NCBI RefSeq assembly: GCF_029323795.1 | Contig: NZ_CP119758.1 | Span: 2,976,001-3,040,000, forward strand | Source of the DNA: Zobellia alginiliquefaciens | Lineage (GTDB): Bacteria > Bacteroidota > Bacteroidia > Flavobacteriales > Flavobacteriaceae | Length of the DNA stretch: 64,000 nt | Reading direction: 5' to 3' | Shown: positions 53,297 through 61,413 of the stretch, in pieces | Layout: each line of letters starts with the position of its first letter | How positions within the stretch are numbered: the first letter of the stretch is position 1 | Program-made: the position numbers and the translations under genes | Notes under the pieces: generated by a model | Database searches by the model: none | What the model was told of the DNA's origin: nothing | Seen by the model: the letters and a program-made list of their open reading frames with translations, nothing else

Positions 53297-54436
53297 ATGA
53301 AAAAAATAACAAACATTGGAATATTTACCTTACTGATGGTCAGTAGTCTGACCATTATGGTAGGTACCGTTATAGCGCCCGCATTATCTGGGCTAGTAAA
53401 GAATTTAAATTTCAACTTTTCACCAGGTTGGCTTATCACCTTGCCTTCGCTTGGTGTAGTCGTTTTTGCACCGTTGGTTGGGCGGTTATTGCCTAAAATT
53501 GGGTCGTTTAAAATGTTATGTTTTGGATTGCTGCCCTATGCCTTATTAGGTGTCGTAGGGGCCTATTTGGAGAATGATTATATTTTAATGGTAGATCGGT
53601 TTTTACTTGGCGGGGCCACCGTGGCGGTTCAAGTATCGGTAACTTCTTTTATCGCCGATTTTTTTACTGGCGAAAAACGAATGAAACTTATCGCATGGCA
53701 GGGGATGGCCATAGAACTTGGCGGTGTGCTGTTTTTATCGATTGGTGGCGTCCTCGGTGAGTTTCACTGGCAATATCCGTTCTACATTTATTTATTAGCT
53801 CTTATCTGCTTGCTGCTTGTGGTTAAAACATTACCTAATTATACTAAAAAGGAATCTGTAGTAGATGAGTCTAATGAAGCTAAAACGGAAAATAACAATA
53901 ATGTAATGCTTATTTTCTATGCGTCGCTATTGGCAATGGTCTTGTTTTTTGTCAGTTTCGTGACCTTACCAATTTATTTGCCAAGTACCTTCGGTTTTAG
54001 TGAATCTGTTACCGGATATTATATGGCTTTCATTTCGGTTGTTGCCATAATTACGGCCAGTCAAATGCCTAAAGTGGTAAAGAAAATTGGCGATGGTAAT
54101 ACGATAGCTTTGGGCTTTGTATTTTTCCTTTTAGGGTATGCCAGCCTAGTAATGTCGGGCAGTATCATATTCTTGATTTTAGTCGCTATTTTTATCGGCA
54201 TAGGATTTGGGTTCACAATTCCGTTATTGAACCATATGATGATCGAAGCAAGTTCTAATAAGAACTTGGGCAAGAATTTGGGACTTTATTCTATGGGTGT
54301 TTTTGGTGGACAGTTCTTATCTACTTTTATAGATTATGTTTCTAATGATTATGCAATGATTTATGGTTTTGCAGCGGTTTTGGCATTTTTTATAGCTATA
54401 GGTATGTATATTGCCTTTAAGAAATCTGATGCCTAG
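53297..54436 (+). CDS. Major facilitator superfamily transporter
   Basis: 379 residues from the ATG at 53297 (MKKITNIGIF) with about 12 hydrophobic segments. The cytoplasmic-loop motif after helix 2 is GRLLPKIGSFKM, and the RFLLGG segment and a central soluble loop (TLPNYTKKESVVDESNEAKTE) fit the drug-H+ antiporter type. The substrate is unknown. An AraC regulator 48 bp downstream on the same strand suggests an inducible efflux or uptake unit. A CAACTTTG box ends 4 bp before the ATG, so the mRNA may be nearly leaderless. Confidence 0.83.
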   Translation: MKKITNIGIFTLLMVSSLTIMVGTVIAPALSGLVKNLNFNFSPGWLITLPSLGVVVFAPLVGRLLPKIGSFKMLCFGLLPYALLGVVGAYLENDYILMVDRFLLGGATVAVQVSVTSFIADFFTGEKRMKLIAWQGMAIELGGVLFLSIGGVLGEFHWQYPFYIYLLALICLLLVVKTLPNYTKKESVVDESNEAKTENNNNVMLIFYASLLAMVLFFVSFVTLPIYLPSTFGFSESVTGYYMAFISVVAIITASQMPKVVKKIGDGNTIALGFVFFLLGYASLVMSGSIIFLILVAIFIGIGFGFTIPLLNHMMIEASSNKNLGKNLGLYSMGVFGGQFLSTFIDYVSNDYAMIYGFAAVLAFFIAIGMYIAFKKSDA

Positions 54437-54484
54437 ATAAATCAATTTTATTCTTTCTACTTTTGGTCTAGGTATAAAGAATCT

Positions 54485-55249
54485 ATGACTAAGGAAGTTT
54501 GGGCCGATAAAATTAAAATTGCCAAGGGGCTTGACCGAAATACAGAAATGTTGTCGGTCAACTCTTTTGGCATTTATGTTGAATACAGGTCGGAGACTAA
54601 TTTAATTGTACATTTTAAGCCTTTGAACGAATCATTTTCTGAAAGGGCCTATGGAACTAAAAATGGTATACTGTTCAATTTTGAACGCGATTTAATAGAA
54701 GAAGACGATATTGAGTATGCGCTAGATGTTATGTCCTGTTTTAACCAATCGCCTCAATTAGAATTAGATAAGCAAAATGAAGTTGAGCAAGTTCAAAAGG
54801 TGATGCATCTAGTTGTTGATGAATACAACAATCCCAATTCATCTTACATCATGCTTAAAACTGTATTGAAGGTGTTGCTACTAACTTTGATCCGGTTTCG
54901 TAATGATGATTTTATTGGACAAGACCTTAATCAGAAACGTCTGTTTCAATTTCTGGAAATGATGGAAATTACATTTCTCACACAAACTACATCAGCTTAC
55001 TATGCTACCCAAATTGGGATTAGTGAAAAACGCCTCAATCAGATTTTAAAGGAAAAGTTGAATATGACGGCAAAGCAGATTATTCAGCAACGACAGATTA
55101 CAGAAGCCAAACGCAGACTTATTAAAAGTGAACTCACAATAAAAGAACTAGCTTTTCTTTTAGGTTTTGATTCGCTCAGCAGTTTTTCTAGATTCTTTAA
55201 AAAAACGGTAGGGGAGAGTCCTTCAACCTTTAGGATAAATCATCGTTAA
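54485..55249 (+). CDS. AraC family transcriptional regulator
   Basis: 254 residues. The C-terminal ~95 residues are two AraC-type helix-turn-helix motifs: YYATQIGISEKRLNQILKEKLNMTAKQIIQQR and the signature ELAFLLGFDSLSSFSRFFKKTVGESPSTFR (in part). The N-terminal ~150 residues are an effector-binding beta-domain without a recognisable ligand site. It follows the MFS gene and probably controls it and perhaps the divergent AhpD-like gene. Confidence 0.87.
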   Translation: MTKEVWADKIKIAKGLDRNTEMLSVNSFGIYVEYRSETNLIVHFKPLNESFSERAYGTKNGILFNFERDLIEEDDIEYALDVMSCFNQSPQLELDKQNEVEQVQKVMHLVVDEYNNPNSSYIMLKTVLKVLLLTLIRFRNDDFIGQDLNQKRLFQFLEMMEITFLTQTTSAYYATQIGISEKRLNQILKEKLNMTAKQIIQQRQITEAKRRLIKSELTIKELAFLLGFDSLSSFSRFFKKTVGESPSTFRINHR

Positions 55250-55270
55250 TCTCCTAGGGTTCCGGTCTGT

Positions 55271-55927
55271 TTAGAGTTTGGGTTTCACTAAAGTCTTTGG
55301 TGTAACTTTTCTCTTCCAATACATAATATAGATGGTTCCGAGCAGGGTTGGTAGCGTCCATGCAATCAAATGCTTTATATTTAATCCTGCAATAATAAAT
55401 GCGGTTATGGAAGCAATCAAGGCTCCCATTATTCTGCCAATATGAGATGCCAGCCAAGCATTTTTTGTTTTCTGTGGATTACGGTAGAATTTAAAGTCGG
55501 AAACGGTCAAGAATATGCCAAACCCTCCAAAGAAGGCATATAACGTGCCTATTGAACTGGAATTGATAAGATTGTATATTCCTGTTGCGAGCATGGCCAT
55601 AGATAGGCAAAACATAGTCCCAGAAATTATTTTATCTGTTATATCCGCTCTGGTTTTCCTTTTAAATTTTAGGGCACGGTTACCCACAAGAACCAAGTAA
55701 ATTGTAAATACACCAATTAGCGATAAAAAGAGGTTCTCGTGGTTGGGCATCATGGCAATAGGTATAGAAAGTAGTGAGCTTCCTATCATACCTATGGAAA
55801 ACAATTTACCCAGCTTCTTATGCAAAGGACTTCCTTTTTTGACGATGATACTACCTATGCCTGTGGTCAATCCTATTCCGCCTAGAAAAGCATGAATGTA
55901 AATTAAATTGGTAATTATTTCTTCCAT
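55271..55927 (-). CDS. Six- to seven-helix integral membrane protein of unknown function
   Basis: 218 residues from the ATG at 55927 (MEEIITNLIYIHAFLGG). About seven hydrophobic helices, with an early HAFLGGIGL, KKGSPLHKKLGKLF and a late ASHIGRIMGALIASITAFI. The conserved-looking His residues in helices 1 and 6 and the short cytosolic loops resemble DUF2306-like membrane proteins (heme- or quinone-related by prediction). I cannot assign a function. Single gene, convergent with the AraC gene. Confidence 0.65.
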   Translation of the reverse strand: MEEIITNLIYIHAFLGGIGLTTGIGSIIVKKGSPLHKKLGKLFSIGMIGSSLLSIPIAMMPNHENLFLSLIGVFTIYLVLVGNRALKFKRKTRADITDKIISGTMFCLSMAMLATGIYNLINSSSIGTLYAFFGGFGIFLTVSDFKFYRNPQKTKNAWLASHIGRIMGALIASITAFIIAGLNIKHLIAWTLPTLLGTIYIMYWKRKVTPKTLVKPKL

Positions 55928-56082
55928 GATAGTGATTTTTGGTTGATGAATCAAAAATCGGATGATAATTTGATTTTGAGAAGCTTAGATTTCTGAATCG
56001 TCATAATGGAAGGCTGAGTTGTAAAAAGCTATATTAAAATGGACAAAAGGAATTCTAGCGGAGCTAAATAATTAATCACTAG

Positions 56083-56823
56083 TTATGCCATTGCACCATT
56101 GGCACCAATAGTCTGTCCACTTATCCATTTGGCATCATCACTGGCTAAAAAGCATATGACTTTGGCAATATCAATGGGTTCGGCTAGACGGTTAAATGCA
56201 TTCATTGATGCCAAATGTTCAATCTGGTGGTCGGACTTACCTTCTGTGAACAGCTCGGTATTTGTTGGGCCCGGCAATACGGCATTTACGTTTATACCCC
56301 TTGTGCCGATTTCTTTGGAAAATACCCGGGTCATTTGTTCTACAGCACCTTTGGTGCCTACGTATGTGGCGTAAGTTGGTAACATGAGGCGGGTAGTAGT
56401 GGATGACACGTTAATAACGCTTCCATTATCGGCTAGACTAGTAGCTGCTTCCCTCATAGTGTTGAAAGTGCCTTTTACGTTCACATTAAATTGTTTGTCA
56501 AAATCCTCATCCGTAGTATCTTTTATCAGTTTGTTGGTCATGATTCCCGCATTGTTGACCAATACATCTATCTTTCCAAAATGACTGATGGACTTATTAA
56601 AAAGGGCTTTTACGTCTTCGGTAATGCTAACATCTGCTTGTAGAGCAATAGCTTCACCTCCACTGGATTGTATCTGGTTCACAACATCATCCGCTTTTTG
56701 TTTGCTTCCGGAATAATTCACGATTACTTTTGCGCCTGCAGAGGCCAGTTGAATTGCAATTTCAGCACCAATTCCTCTTGATGCCCCAGTTACCAATGCC
56801 ACTTTATCGTTTAAGTTTTTCAT
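56083..56823 (-). CDS. Short-chain dehydrogenase/reductase
   Basis: 246 residues, classical SDR: TGASRGIGAEIA (cofactor), NNAGIM, INVSSTT (Ser) and YVGTKGAVEQM (Tyr, Lys), then PGPTNTELF. The long C-terminus with ASDDAKWISGQTIGANGA is typical of 3-oxoacyl-ACP reductase-like or glucose dehydrogenase-like members. NADP preference is suggested by NYSGSKQKAD after the second strand. The substrate is unknown. A -7 box (TACCTTTG on the minus strand, 56852-56859) lies upstream. It diverges from the OsmC gene. Confidence 0.83.
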   Translation of the reverse strand: MKNLNDKVALVTGASRGIGAEIAIQLASAGAKVIVNYSGSKQKADDVVNQIQSSGGEAIALQADVSITEDVKALFNKSISHFGKIDVLVNNAGIMTNKLIKDTTDEDFDKQFNVNVKGTFNTMREAATSLADNGSVINVSSTTTRLMLPTYATYVGTKGAVEQMTRVFSKEIGTRGINVNAVLPGPTNTELFTEGKSDHQIEHLASMNAFNRLAEPIDIAKVICFLASDDAKWISGQTIGANGAMA

Positions 56824-56945
56824 CTGTCCAATTTATAAGAATCTCAAAGAACAAAGGTATTATAGATTGGTTGTTAGCTGTAGTTAAGAATACGTTATTT
56901 TCTGAATTGGATTTAAAATTGAACTTAGGTTAATTTGAGCTGTAG

Positions 56946-56953
56946 TACTTTTG
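56946..56953 (+). promoter_or_regulatory. Promoter -7 box for the OsmC gene
   Basis: TACTTTTG is a perfect -7 match, 36 bp before the ATG at 56990. Confidence 0.5.
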
Positions 56954-56989
56954 ATAAGCAGTTAGTTGCTAAAAACTATACATCTCAAG

Positions 56990-57466
56990 ATGAAAAAAGA
57001 GCACCATTACAAAGCAAACCTTAAATGGACCGGAAACACGGGTAGTGGTACCACCGGTTATAGAGATTTTGAACGCAGCTATGCTATTTCCATTGAAAAT
57101 AAACCGGATATTTTAGGGTCTTCGGACCCTGCGTTTAGAGGTGATGCTACAAAATATAATCCAGAGGAGCTGTTGGTAGCCTCTTTGTCTTCATGTCATA
57201 TGCTTTGGTACCTGCATTTGTGTTCCGAAGCTGGCGTTATTGTCGTTGACTATAAGGATAACGCTACTGGTACCATGATAGAAACCGCAGATGGAGGTGG
57301 ACGTTTTAGTGAAGTTACCTTACATCCAGTGGTTACGGTAAAGGTGTCTGAAATGGTAGAGAAAGCACAAGAATTACATAAAAAGGCAAACACGCTTTGT
57401 TTTATAGCCAATTCGGTAAGCTTTGTTGTAAAGCATAAGGCCAGTTGCTTGAGCCTTGAGAATTAA
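56990..57466 (+). CDS. OsmC/Ohr family peroxiredoxin-like protein
   Basis: 158 residues from the ATG at 56990 (MKKEHHYKANLKW). The OsmC fold has two reactive Cys: one in SLSSCHMLWYLHLC and one in VKHKASCLSL. NPEELLVASLSSCHM is the family hallmark. It probably reduces organic hydroperoxides with a thiol partner. It is divergent from an SDR. Confidence 0.9.
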   Translation: MKKEHHYKANLKWTGNTGSGTTGYRDFERSYAISIENKPDILGSSDPAFRGDATKYNPEELLVASLSSCHMLWYLHLCSEAGVIVVDYKDNATGTMIETADGGGRFSEVTLHPVVTVKVSEMVEKAQELHKKANTLCFIANSVSFVVKHKASCLSLEN

Positions 57467-57547
57467 GTTTGCATAAAGAAAAACAGCAGGAACGAATCAA
57501 AAAGGGGTATTTTGTTTTGATTCGTCCTACAGCATATTTTTTTACCC

Positions 57548-58195
57548 TTATTTGGTAACCCCATTAGCAGTTTTTAGTTTATTCAACTGCTTGGCTAGAT
57601 ATAGCATTTCTCTGGCAATGTCATTAGGTTCAGAGACAATCAATTCTATGGAGTTTTCATCATGACCCTCGGTGATGTTTTTTTCCAAAATTACTTTCAC
57701 CTTACTATCTATGGATTGTTGCAATGCATCCAATGATTTTGGGTATATAAGCCAACTATCGGAACCATATTTCACATTGTACGATATGGGATTTTCCCCG
57801 CGAGCATTCCTAACTTTGAATCCATAGTTATCTAAAGAAGCTAGGGCGGATATAGGTTTAATTTCCGGTGCTGTTCCTGCAGAGTGTATGCTCAATAAAT
57901 CTTGTTGTTTATAATACACCATTCCTGTCTGTAACCAAACTGTAGCCAATTGACTGGACTGCTGGTTATTTTTGTCGATGAAGACAACATCCGTTTTTCC
58001 TGCATTGTCAGCCGTTTGTAAGATTGTAGATGCGGTCCGGTCAAGTAATAGTTGTCTGTCTTTTGGAATTTCGTCAAACGTTGTGCTAAACTGAACCACT
58101 GATTTTTCAATTTTAGAATTTAGTTTCTGTGCGTTTATTGCTAATTGAAAAAATAGCAATAAAGCTAATGTTGAGAGTGTAGTTTTTGTTTTCAT
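57548..58195 (-). CDS. Exported low-molecular-weight phosphatase/arsenate reductase-like protein with lost catalytic loop
   Basis: 215 residues from the ATG at 58195. A signal peptide of about 22 residues (cut near INA-QK) is followed by a helical region and a domain that tracks the flavobacterial low-molecular-weight tyrosine phosphatase/ArsC family: VVFIDKNNQQSSQLATVWLQTG where active members have a CxxNSRRS loop, then IHSAGTAPEIKP, NYGFKV and NPISYNVKY. Asp74 stands in the place of the catalytic Cys and the loop Arg is gone, so it should not be active as a phosphatase or arsenate reductase. The cytosolic family normally lacks a signal peptide. A binding or decoy role is possible. Homology is inferred by eye from motif order. 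Confidence 0.62.
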   Translation of the reverse strand: MKTKTTLSTLALLLFFQLAINAQKLNSKIEKSVVQFSTTFDEIPKDRQLLLDRTASTILQTADNAGKTDVVFIDKNNQQSSQLATVWLQTGMVYYKQQDLLSIHSAGTAPEIKPISALASLDNYGFKVRNARGENPISYNVKYGSDSWLIYPKSLDALQQSIDSKVKVILEKNITEGHDENSIELIVSEPNDIAREMLYLAKQLNKLKTANGVTK

Positions 58196-58872
58196 GAGGG
58201 TCATTTTAAATTTACTTATTGCGATATAACGATTAATTGATTCAAATTTTTTTATTCGTTGTTGATGGGTTATATGAATAACATATTGTGTTATTGCAAT
58301 AATACGATTAATATGGGTGATTCAATATATTTTTCATGTAGGATTTACTTAGATATGAGCAATTTAACGTTCGCGTAACATTAAGGGCTAATGTAAGCCC
58401 GGTCTTGCTGATTGAAGATAGTGTGTGAAGGTAAGGGGCGGTTTGACAAACAAACGGAACACAGGCTGTCCATATAGCTGGGAGGTCTAAAAGTGAGAAA
58501 GTAATACGAAGCGGTCAAGCTAAGTTCTTTTTTAATAACGATAGGAAAAAGGCATAGTCAATATATTCCTTTTTTCTATCCGAAAGTGTGGTGAGAACGG
58601 AAAGAACACCCCATACACAGGTTATGATAATATTGAAGTTTAGGCGCTTCTTGGTATATCTAATTTTTACATGTTTTTACCGTTTGTATAATTTAGGAGT
58701 CTAAAGGATACTAAATCATTGGTGTCACCAAAACAGGTAAAATCTTACATATTTTAGATTCGTATTGTGGATGTATTTTGTGTTGGATGATGAGAGTTGA
58801 CAAATTGTGAATCTTGATGAGGTGACCCTTTCTAAACTTACGTTCCACAGCTATTTTTCCTATATTTACCCC
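58196..58872. other. Gene-free region upstream of the Rrf2 regulator
   Basis: About 680 bp with no convincing ORF. It holds a long imperfect hairpin at 58540-58580 (13-bp arms GATAGGAAAAAGG and CCTTTTTTCTATC, one G-U, 15-nt loop) and a small one at 58385-58400 (GGGCT/AGCCC). Neither has a T tract on the plus strand. A -7-like TATTTTTC (58852-58859) lies 13 bp before the Rrf2 ATG at 58873. No tRNA, tmRNA, 6S or RNase P RNA was recognised. Confidence 0.45.
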
Positions 58873-59283
58873 ATGCTCTCAAAAAAGACAAAATATGGGT
58901 TAAAGGCGTTGGCTTTCTTGGCTTCGCAGAAAGACAAACAGCCTGTGCAAATTTCGGAAGTTGCAAAGGCCGAAAACATCTCGCAAAAATTTTTGGAGAG
59001 TATCTTGTTGTCCTTGCGCAAGAGCGGATTTTTAGGCTCTAAAAAGGGTAAAGGTGGCGGCTACTATTTAATTAAGGACCCTAAAGAAATCCTAATGACA
59101 GATGTCATGCGCATACTCGAAGGTCCAATTGCCATGGTGCCCTGTGTAAGTCTTAATTTCTACGAAAAATGTGCGGACTGCCCGGATGAAGCCACTTGCT
59201 CCGTAAATAAACTCATGCTTATGGTACGCGATGCCAATCTTGAGGTATACCGTAACAATACTTTGGCCGATTTAATAGCCTGA
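58873..59283 (+). CDS. Rrf2 family regulator with iron-sulfur-type cysteines
   Basis: 136 residues from the ATG at 58873 (MLSKKTKYGLKALAFLA), the family-standard start; the frame extends 22 residues further upstream but without family-like sequence. The winged helix-turn-helix has ISEVAKAENISQKFLESILLSLRKSGFL, GGGYYL and the following dimer helix. Cys91, Cys100, Cys103 and Cys109 lie in VPCVSLNFYEKCADCPDEATC, in the region where IscR binds its [2Fe-2S] cluster; CymR-type sulfur regulators lack these. It is upstream of DUF2061-cysHDN and probably represses that operon and the sulfite reductase through the boxes at 59346, 59426 and 62707. Confidence 0.88.
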   Translation: MLSKKTKYGLKALAFLASQKDKQPVQISEVAKAENISQKFLESILLSLRKSGFLGSKKGKGGGYYLIKDPKEILMTDVMRILEGPIAMVPCVSLNFYEKCADCPDEATCSVNKLMLMVRDANLEVYRNNTLADLIA

Positions 59284-59345
59284 TTTTCTGATCAAAGCCA
59301 ATATCCGGTAGAATATCTTCAATTTTAGTTGCTTTTTTTTAAAAA

Positions 59346-59366
59346 TCTACTAAATCTATAGGGTAA
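59346..59366 (+). promoter_or_regulatory. Rrf2-type operator box 1, upstream of cys operon
   Basis: A 21-bp element with blocks TCTA, TAAAT and ATAGGGTAA. It agrees with box 2 at 18 of 21 positions and starts exactly 80 bp upstream of it. Confidence 0.65.
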
Positions 59367-59412
59367 AAGTAAATTCTTTTGCTTTTGCTCGTCTAACACA
59401 ATAAAAATGGAG

Positions 59413-59420
59413 TACATTTG
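59413..59420 (+). promoter_or_regulatory. Promoter -7 box of the DUF2061-cysHDN operon
   Basis: TACATTTG is a perfect -7 match. TTTG at 59384-59387 is a -33 candidate with a slightly long spacer (25 bp). The start should be near 59427, inside operator box 2. Confidence 0.65.
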
Positions 59421-59425
59421 TTTAC

Positions 59426-59446
59426 TCTATTAAATTGATAGGGTAA
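59426..59446 (+). promoter_or_regulatory. Rrf2-type operator box 2, overlapping the transcription start
   Basis: Same 21-bp pattern as box 1 (TCTA, TAAAT, ATAGGGTAA). With one flank it makes an imperfect inverted repeat, TACTCTAT and ATAGGGTA. It begins 5 bp after the -7 box, so a bound regulator would block transcription. Confidence 0.68.
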
Positions 59447-59462
59447 TTAGATTAACACCAAA

Positions 59463-59726
59463 ATGATAGTAGATCAGTTGATTTTAGATAAAGCAGCTTC
59501 CAAGAAGAAATATTCAGAAGATAAAAAATCTGAGAAGCCAATCCGTAGTATCGCCAAAGCGGTAAGCTGGAGGGTGATAGGTACTTTGGATACCTTGCTG
59601 GTTTCTTATTTGTTAACTAGTGAGGTGGCTATTGCAGCTTCTATTGCTTCCATAGATTTTGTGACCAAGATGTTTTTGTACTTCTTTCACGAGCGTTTAT
59701 GGAACAAAATTAATTGGGGTAAATAA
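59463..59726 (+). CDS. DUF2061 small membrane protein
   Basis: 87 residues. A basic N-terminal ~35 residues (KKKYSEDKKSEKPIRS) is followed by the DUF2061 core KAVSWRVIGTLDTLLVSYLL and ASIDFVTKMFLYFFHERLWNKINWG, with two hydrophobic stretches. The function is unknown; the family often sits by sulfur-assimilation genes in Bacteroidota, and here it is first in the cys operon, 8 bp before cysH. A role in sulfate uptake or in anchoring a cys enzyme is a guess only. No classical sulfate permease is visible in the cluster. Confidence 0.83.
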   Translation: MIVDQLILDKAASKKKYSEDKKSEKPIRSIAKAVSWRVIGTLDTLLVSYLLTSEVAIAASIASIDFVTKMFLYFFHERLWNKINWGK

Positions 59727-59734
59727 ATAAGGTT

Positions 59735-60358
59735 ATGAGTTTTTCAGAAGATCAGATAAAGAAACTTAACGAGCGTTTTGAAAATGCAGACCCTTCGGTT
59801 ATTATCGATTGGGCCATTGAGAATGCCAATAATGCAGTGGTTACTACAAATTTTAGACCTTACGAGGTGGCCATTTTACATGCCGTTGCCGATGTAAAGA
59901 ATGATATTCCTGTGATTTGGTGCGATACGGGTTATAATACGCCCAATACTTACAAGCATGCGGAAGAGCTAATTGAGAAATTAGGTTTGAACATCGATTT
60001 GTATGTGCCAAAGCAAACCAGTGCTCATCGTGATAGTGTAATGGGAATACCTCAAATAGATGACCCAAAGCATGCGGTTTTTACAGAACAGGTTAAGTTG
60101 GAGCCTTTTAAAAGGGCTATGGAAGCGCATAAGCCAGATGTTTGGTTTACCAACCTTAGAAAGGGGCAAACTGCGTTGAGGGATTCGTTGGATATTCTAA
60201 GTGTAAGCAAAGACGGAGTTCTTAAAGTGAGTCCGTTTTATCACTGGAGCGACGCACAGTTAGATGCTTACCTGGAAAAAAGAGAATTACCTAACGAGCA
60301 TAAATATTTTGATCCGACCAAAGTTCTTGAGAACCGCGAATGTGGATTGCATACCTAA
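59735..60358 (+). CDS. cysH: Phosphoadenylyl-sulfate (or adenylyl-sulfate) reductase CysH
   Basis: 207 residues. It reduces activated sulfate to sulfite with thioredoxin. Visible features are PVIWCDTGYNTPNTY (the PP-loop-like D-T-G-Y), TNLRKGQTALRDSLDIL, PFYHWSDAQLDAYL, and the catalytic C-terminal ECGLHT. The CC and CxxC clusters of the [4Fe-4S] adenylyl-sulfate reductases are absent, so by motif it is the cluster-free type, which in E. coli uses PAPS. No cysC (APS kinase) gene or domain is in this cluster. The protein is about 35 residues shorter than E. coli CysH. Confidence 0.88.
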   Translation: MSFSEDQIKKLNERFENADPSVIIDWAIENANNAVVTTNFRPYEVAILHAVADVKNDIPVIWCDTGYNTPNTYKHAEELIEKLGLNIDLYVPKQTSAHRDSVMGIPQIDDPKHAVFTEQVKLEPFKRAMEAHKPDVWFTNLRKGQTALRDSLDILSVSKDGVLKVSPFYHWSDAQLDAYLEKRELPNEHKYFDPTKVLENRECGLHT

Positions 60359-60429
60359 AGGAGATTCCGCTTTAAGCGAAAAAATAATAATAGAAGCATA
60401 GCAGATAGCGAAAATATATTCATAAAATT

Positions 60430-61332
60430 ATGAGCCAAGATACATCACACATCAACGCCTTAGAGAACGAGGCCATCTACATCTTTAGAGAGGTAGCTGC
60501 TCAATTTGAAAGACCGGTACTTTTATTTTCCGGCGGAAAAGATTCAATAACATTGGTGCGTTTGGCGCAAAAGGCATTTTGGCCTGCAAAGATTCCTTTT
60601 CCTTTAATGCATATTGATACAGGTCATAACTTTCCTGAAACAATAGAATTTAGAGATAGATTGGTTGAGGAGTTGGGTCTAGAACTTATCGTAAGAAATG
60701 TTCAGGATTCTATTGATCAAGGTAAGGTAAAAGAAGAATCGGGTCGGTACTCAAGTAGAAATTCATTGCAGACTACTACGTTGTTAGATGCTATTGAAGA
60801 ATTCAAGTTTGATGCTTGTATAGGTGGAGCTCGTAGAGATGAGGAAAAAGCAAGGGCAAAAGAGCGTATTTTTTCTGTGCGTGATGATTTTGGTCAGTGG
60901 GATGAACGTAACCAGCGTCCGGAGCTTTTTGATATGTTGAACGGTCAGATAGAATTGGGACAGAACGTACGTGTGTTCCCAATTTCGAACTGGACAGAGT
61001 TAGATGTTTGGTCTTATATCAAAGAAGAAGAAATTGAAATACCTTCTATCTACTTTGCACACAAACGTAAAGTATTCTTGCGTGACGGTTTGATTTGGTC
61101 ACATTCGGATTATGTGTACCAAGAGGAAGATGAGGAAGTGTTGGAACGTATGGTGCGTTTCCGTACTGTAGGGGATATGAGCTGTACGGCAGCCGTATTT
61201 TCGGATGCAACGGATATTGAATCTGTTGTGGAGGAGATTCGTGATTCCAGTATTTCTGAAAGAGGAGCCCGTATTGACGATAAACGATCGGAAGCGGCAA
61301 TGGAGAAAAGAAAACAACAAGGATACTTTTAG
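60430..61332 (+). CDS. cysD: Sulfate adenylyltransferase, small subunit CysD
   Basis: 300 residues. It makes APS from sulfate and ATP with CysN. The PP-loop is LLFSGGKDSITLVRL at residues 32-46; the family blocks HIDTGHNFPE, GGARRDEEKARAKERIFS and SNWTELDVWSYI are intact. The cluster order is cysH-cysD-cysN, with 71-81 bp gaps. Confidence 0.95.
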   Translation: MSQDTSHINALENEAIYIFREVAAQFERPVLLFSGGKDSITLVRLAQKAFWPAKIPFPLMHIDTGHNFPETIEFRDRLVEELGLELIVRNVQDSIDQGKVKEESGRYSSRNSLQTTTLLDAIEEFKFDACIGGARRDEEKARAKERIFSVRDDFGQWDERNQRPELFDMLNGQIELGQNVRVFPISNWTELDVWSYIKEEEIEIPSIYFAHKRKVFLRDGLIWSHSDYVYQEEDEEVLERMVRFRTVGDMSCTAAVFSDATDIESVVEEIRDSSISERGARIDDKRSEAAMEKRKQQGYF

Positions 61333-61413
61333 AATTCTCACCAGGGGATTTAGTTTAAAATATTGATTAAAAAACGCCAAGAGCATAATGCTTAAGGCTT
61401 ACAGCCAAAGAAC

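Noticed and set aside
58205-58872. tmRNA, 6S RNA or RNase P RNA in the empty region
   Set aside because: None of their conserved core sequences is present.
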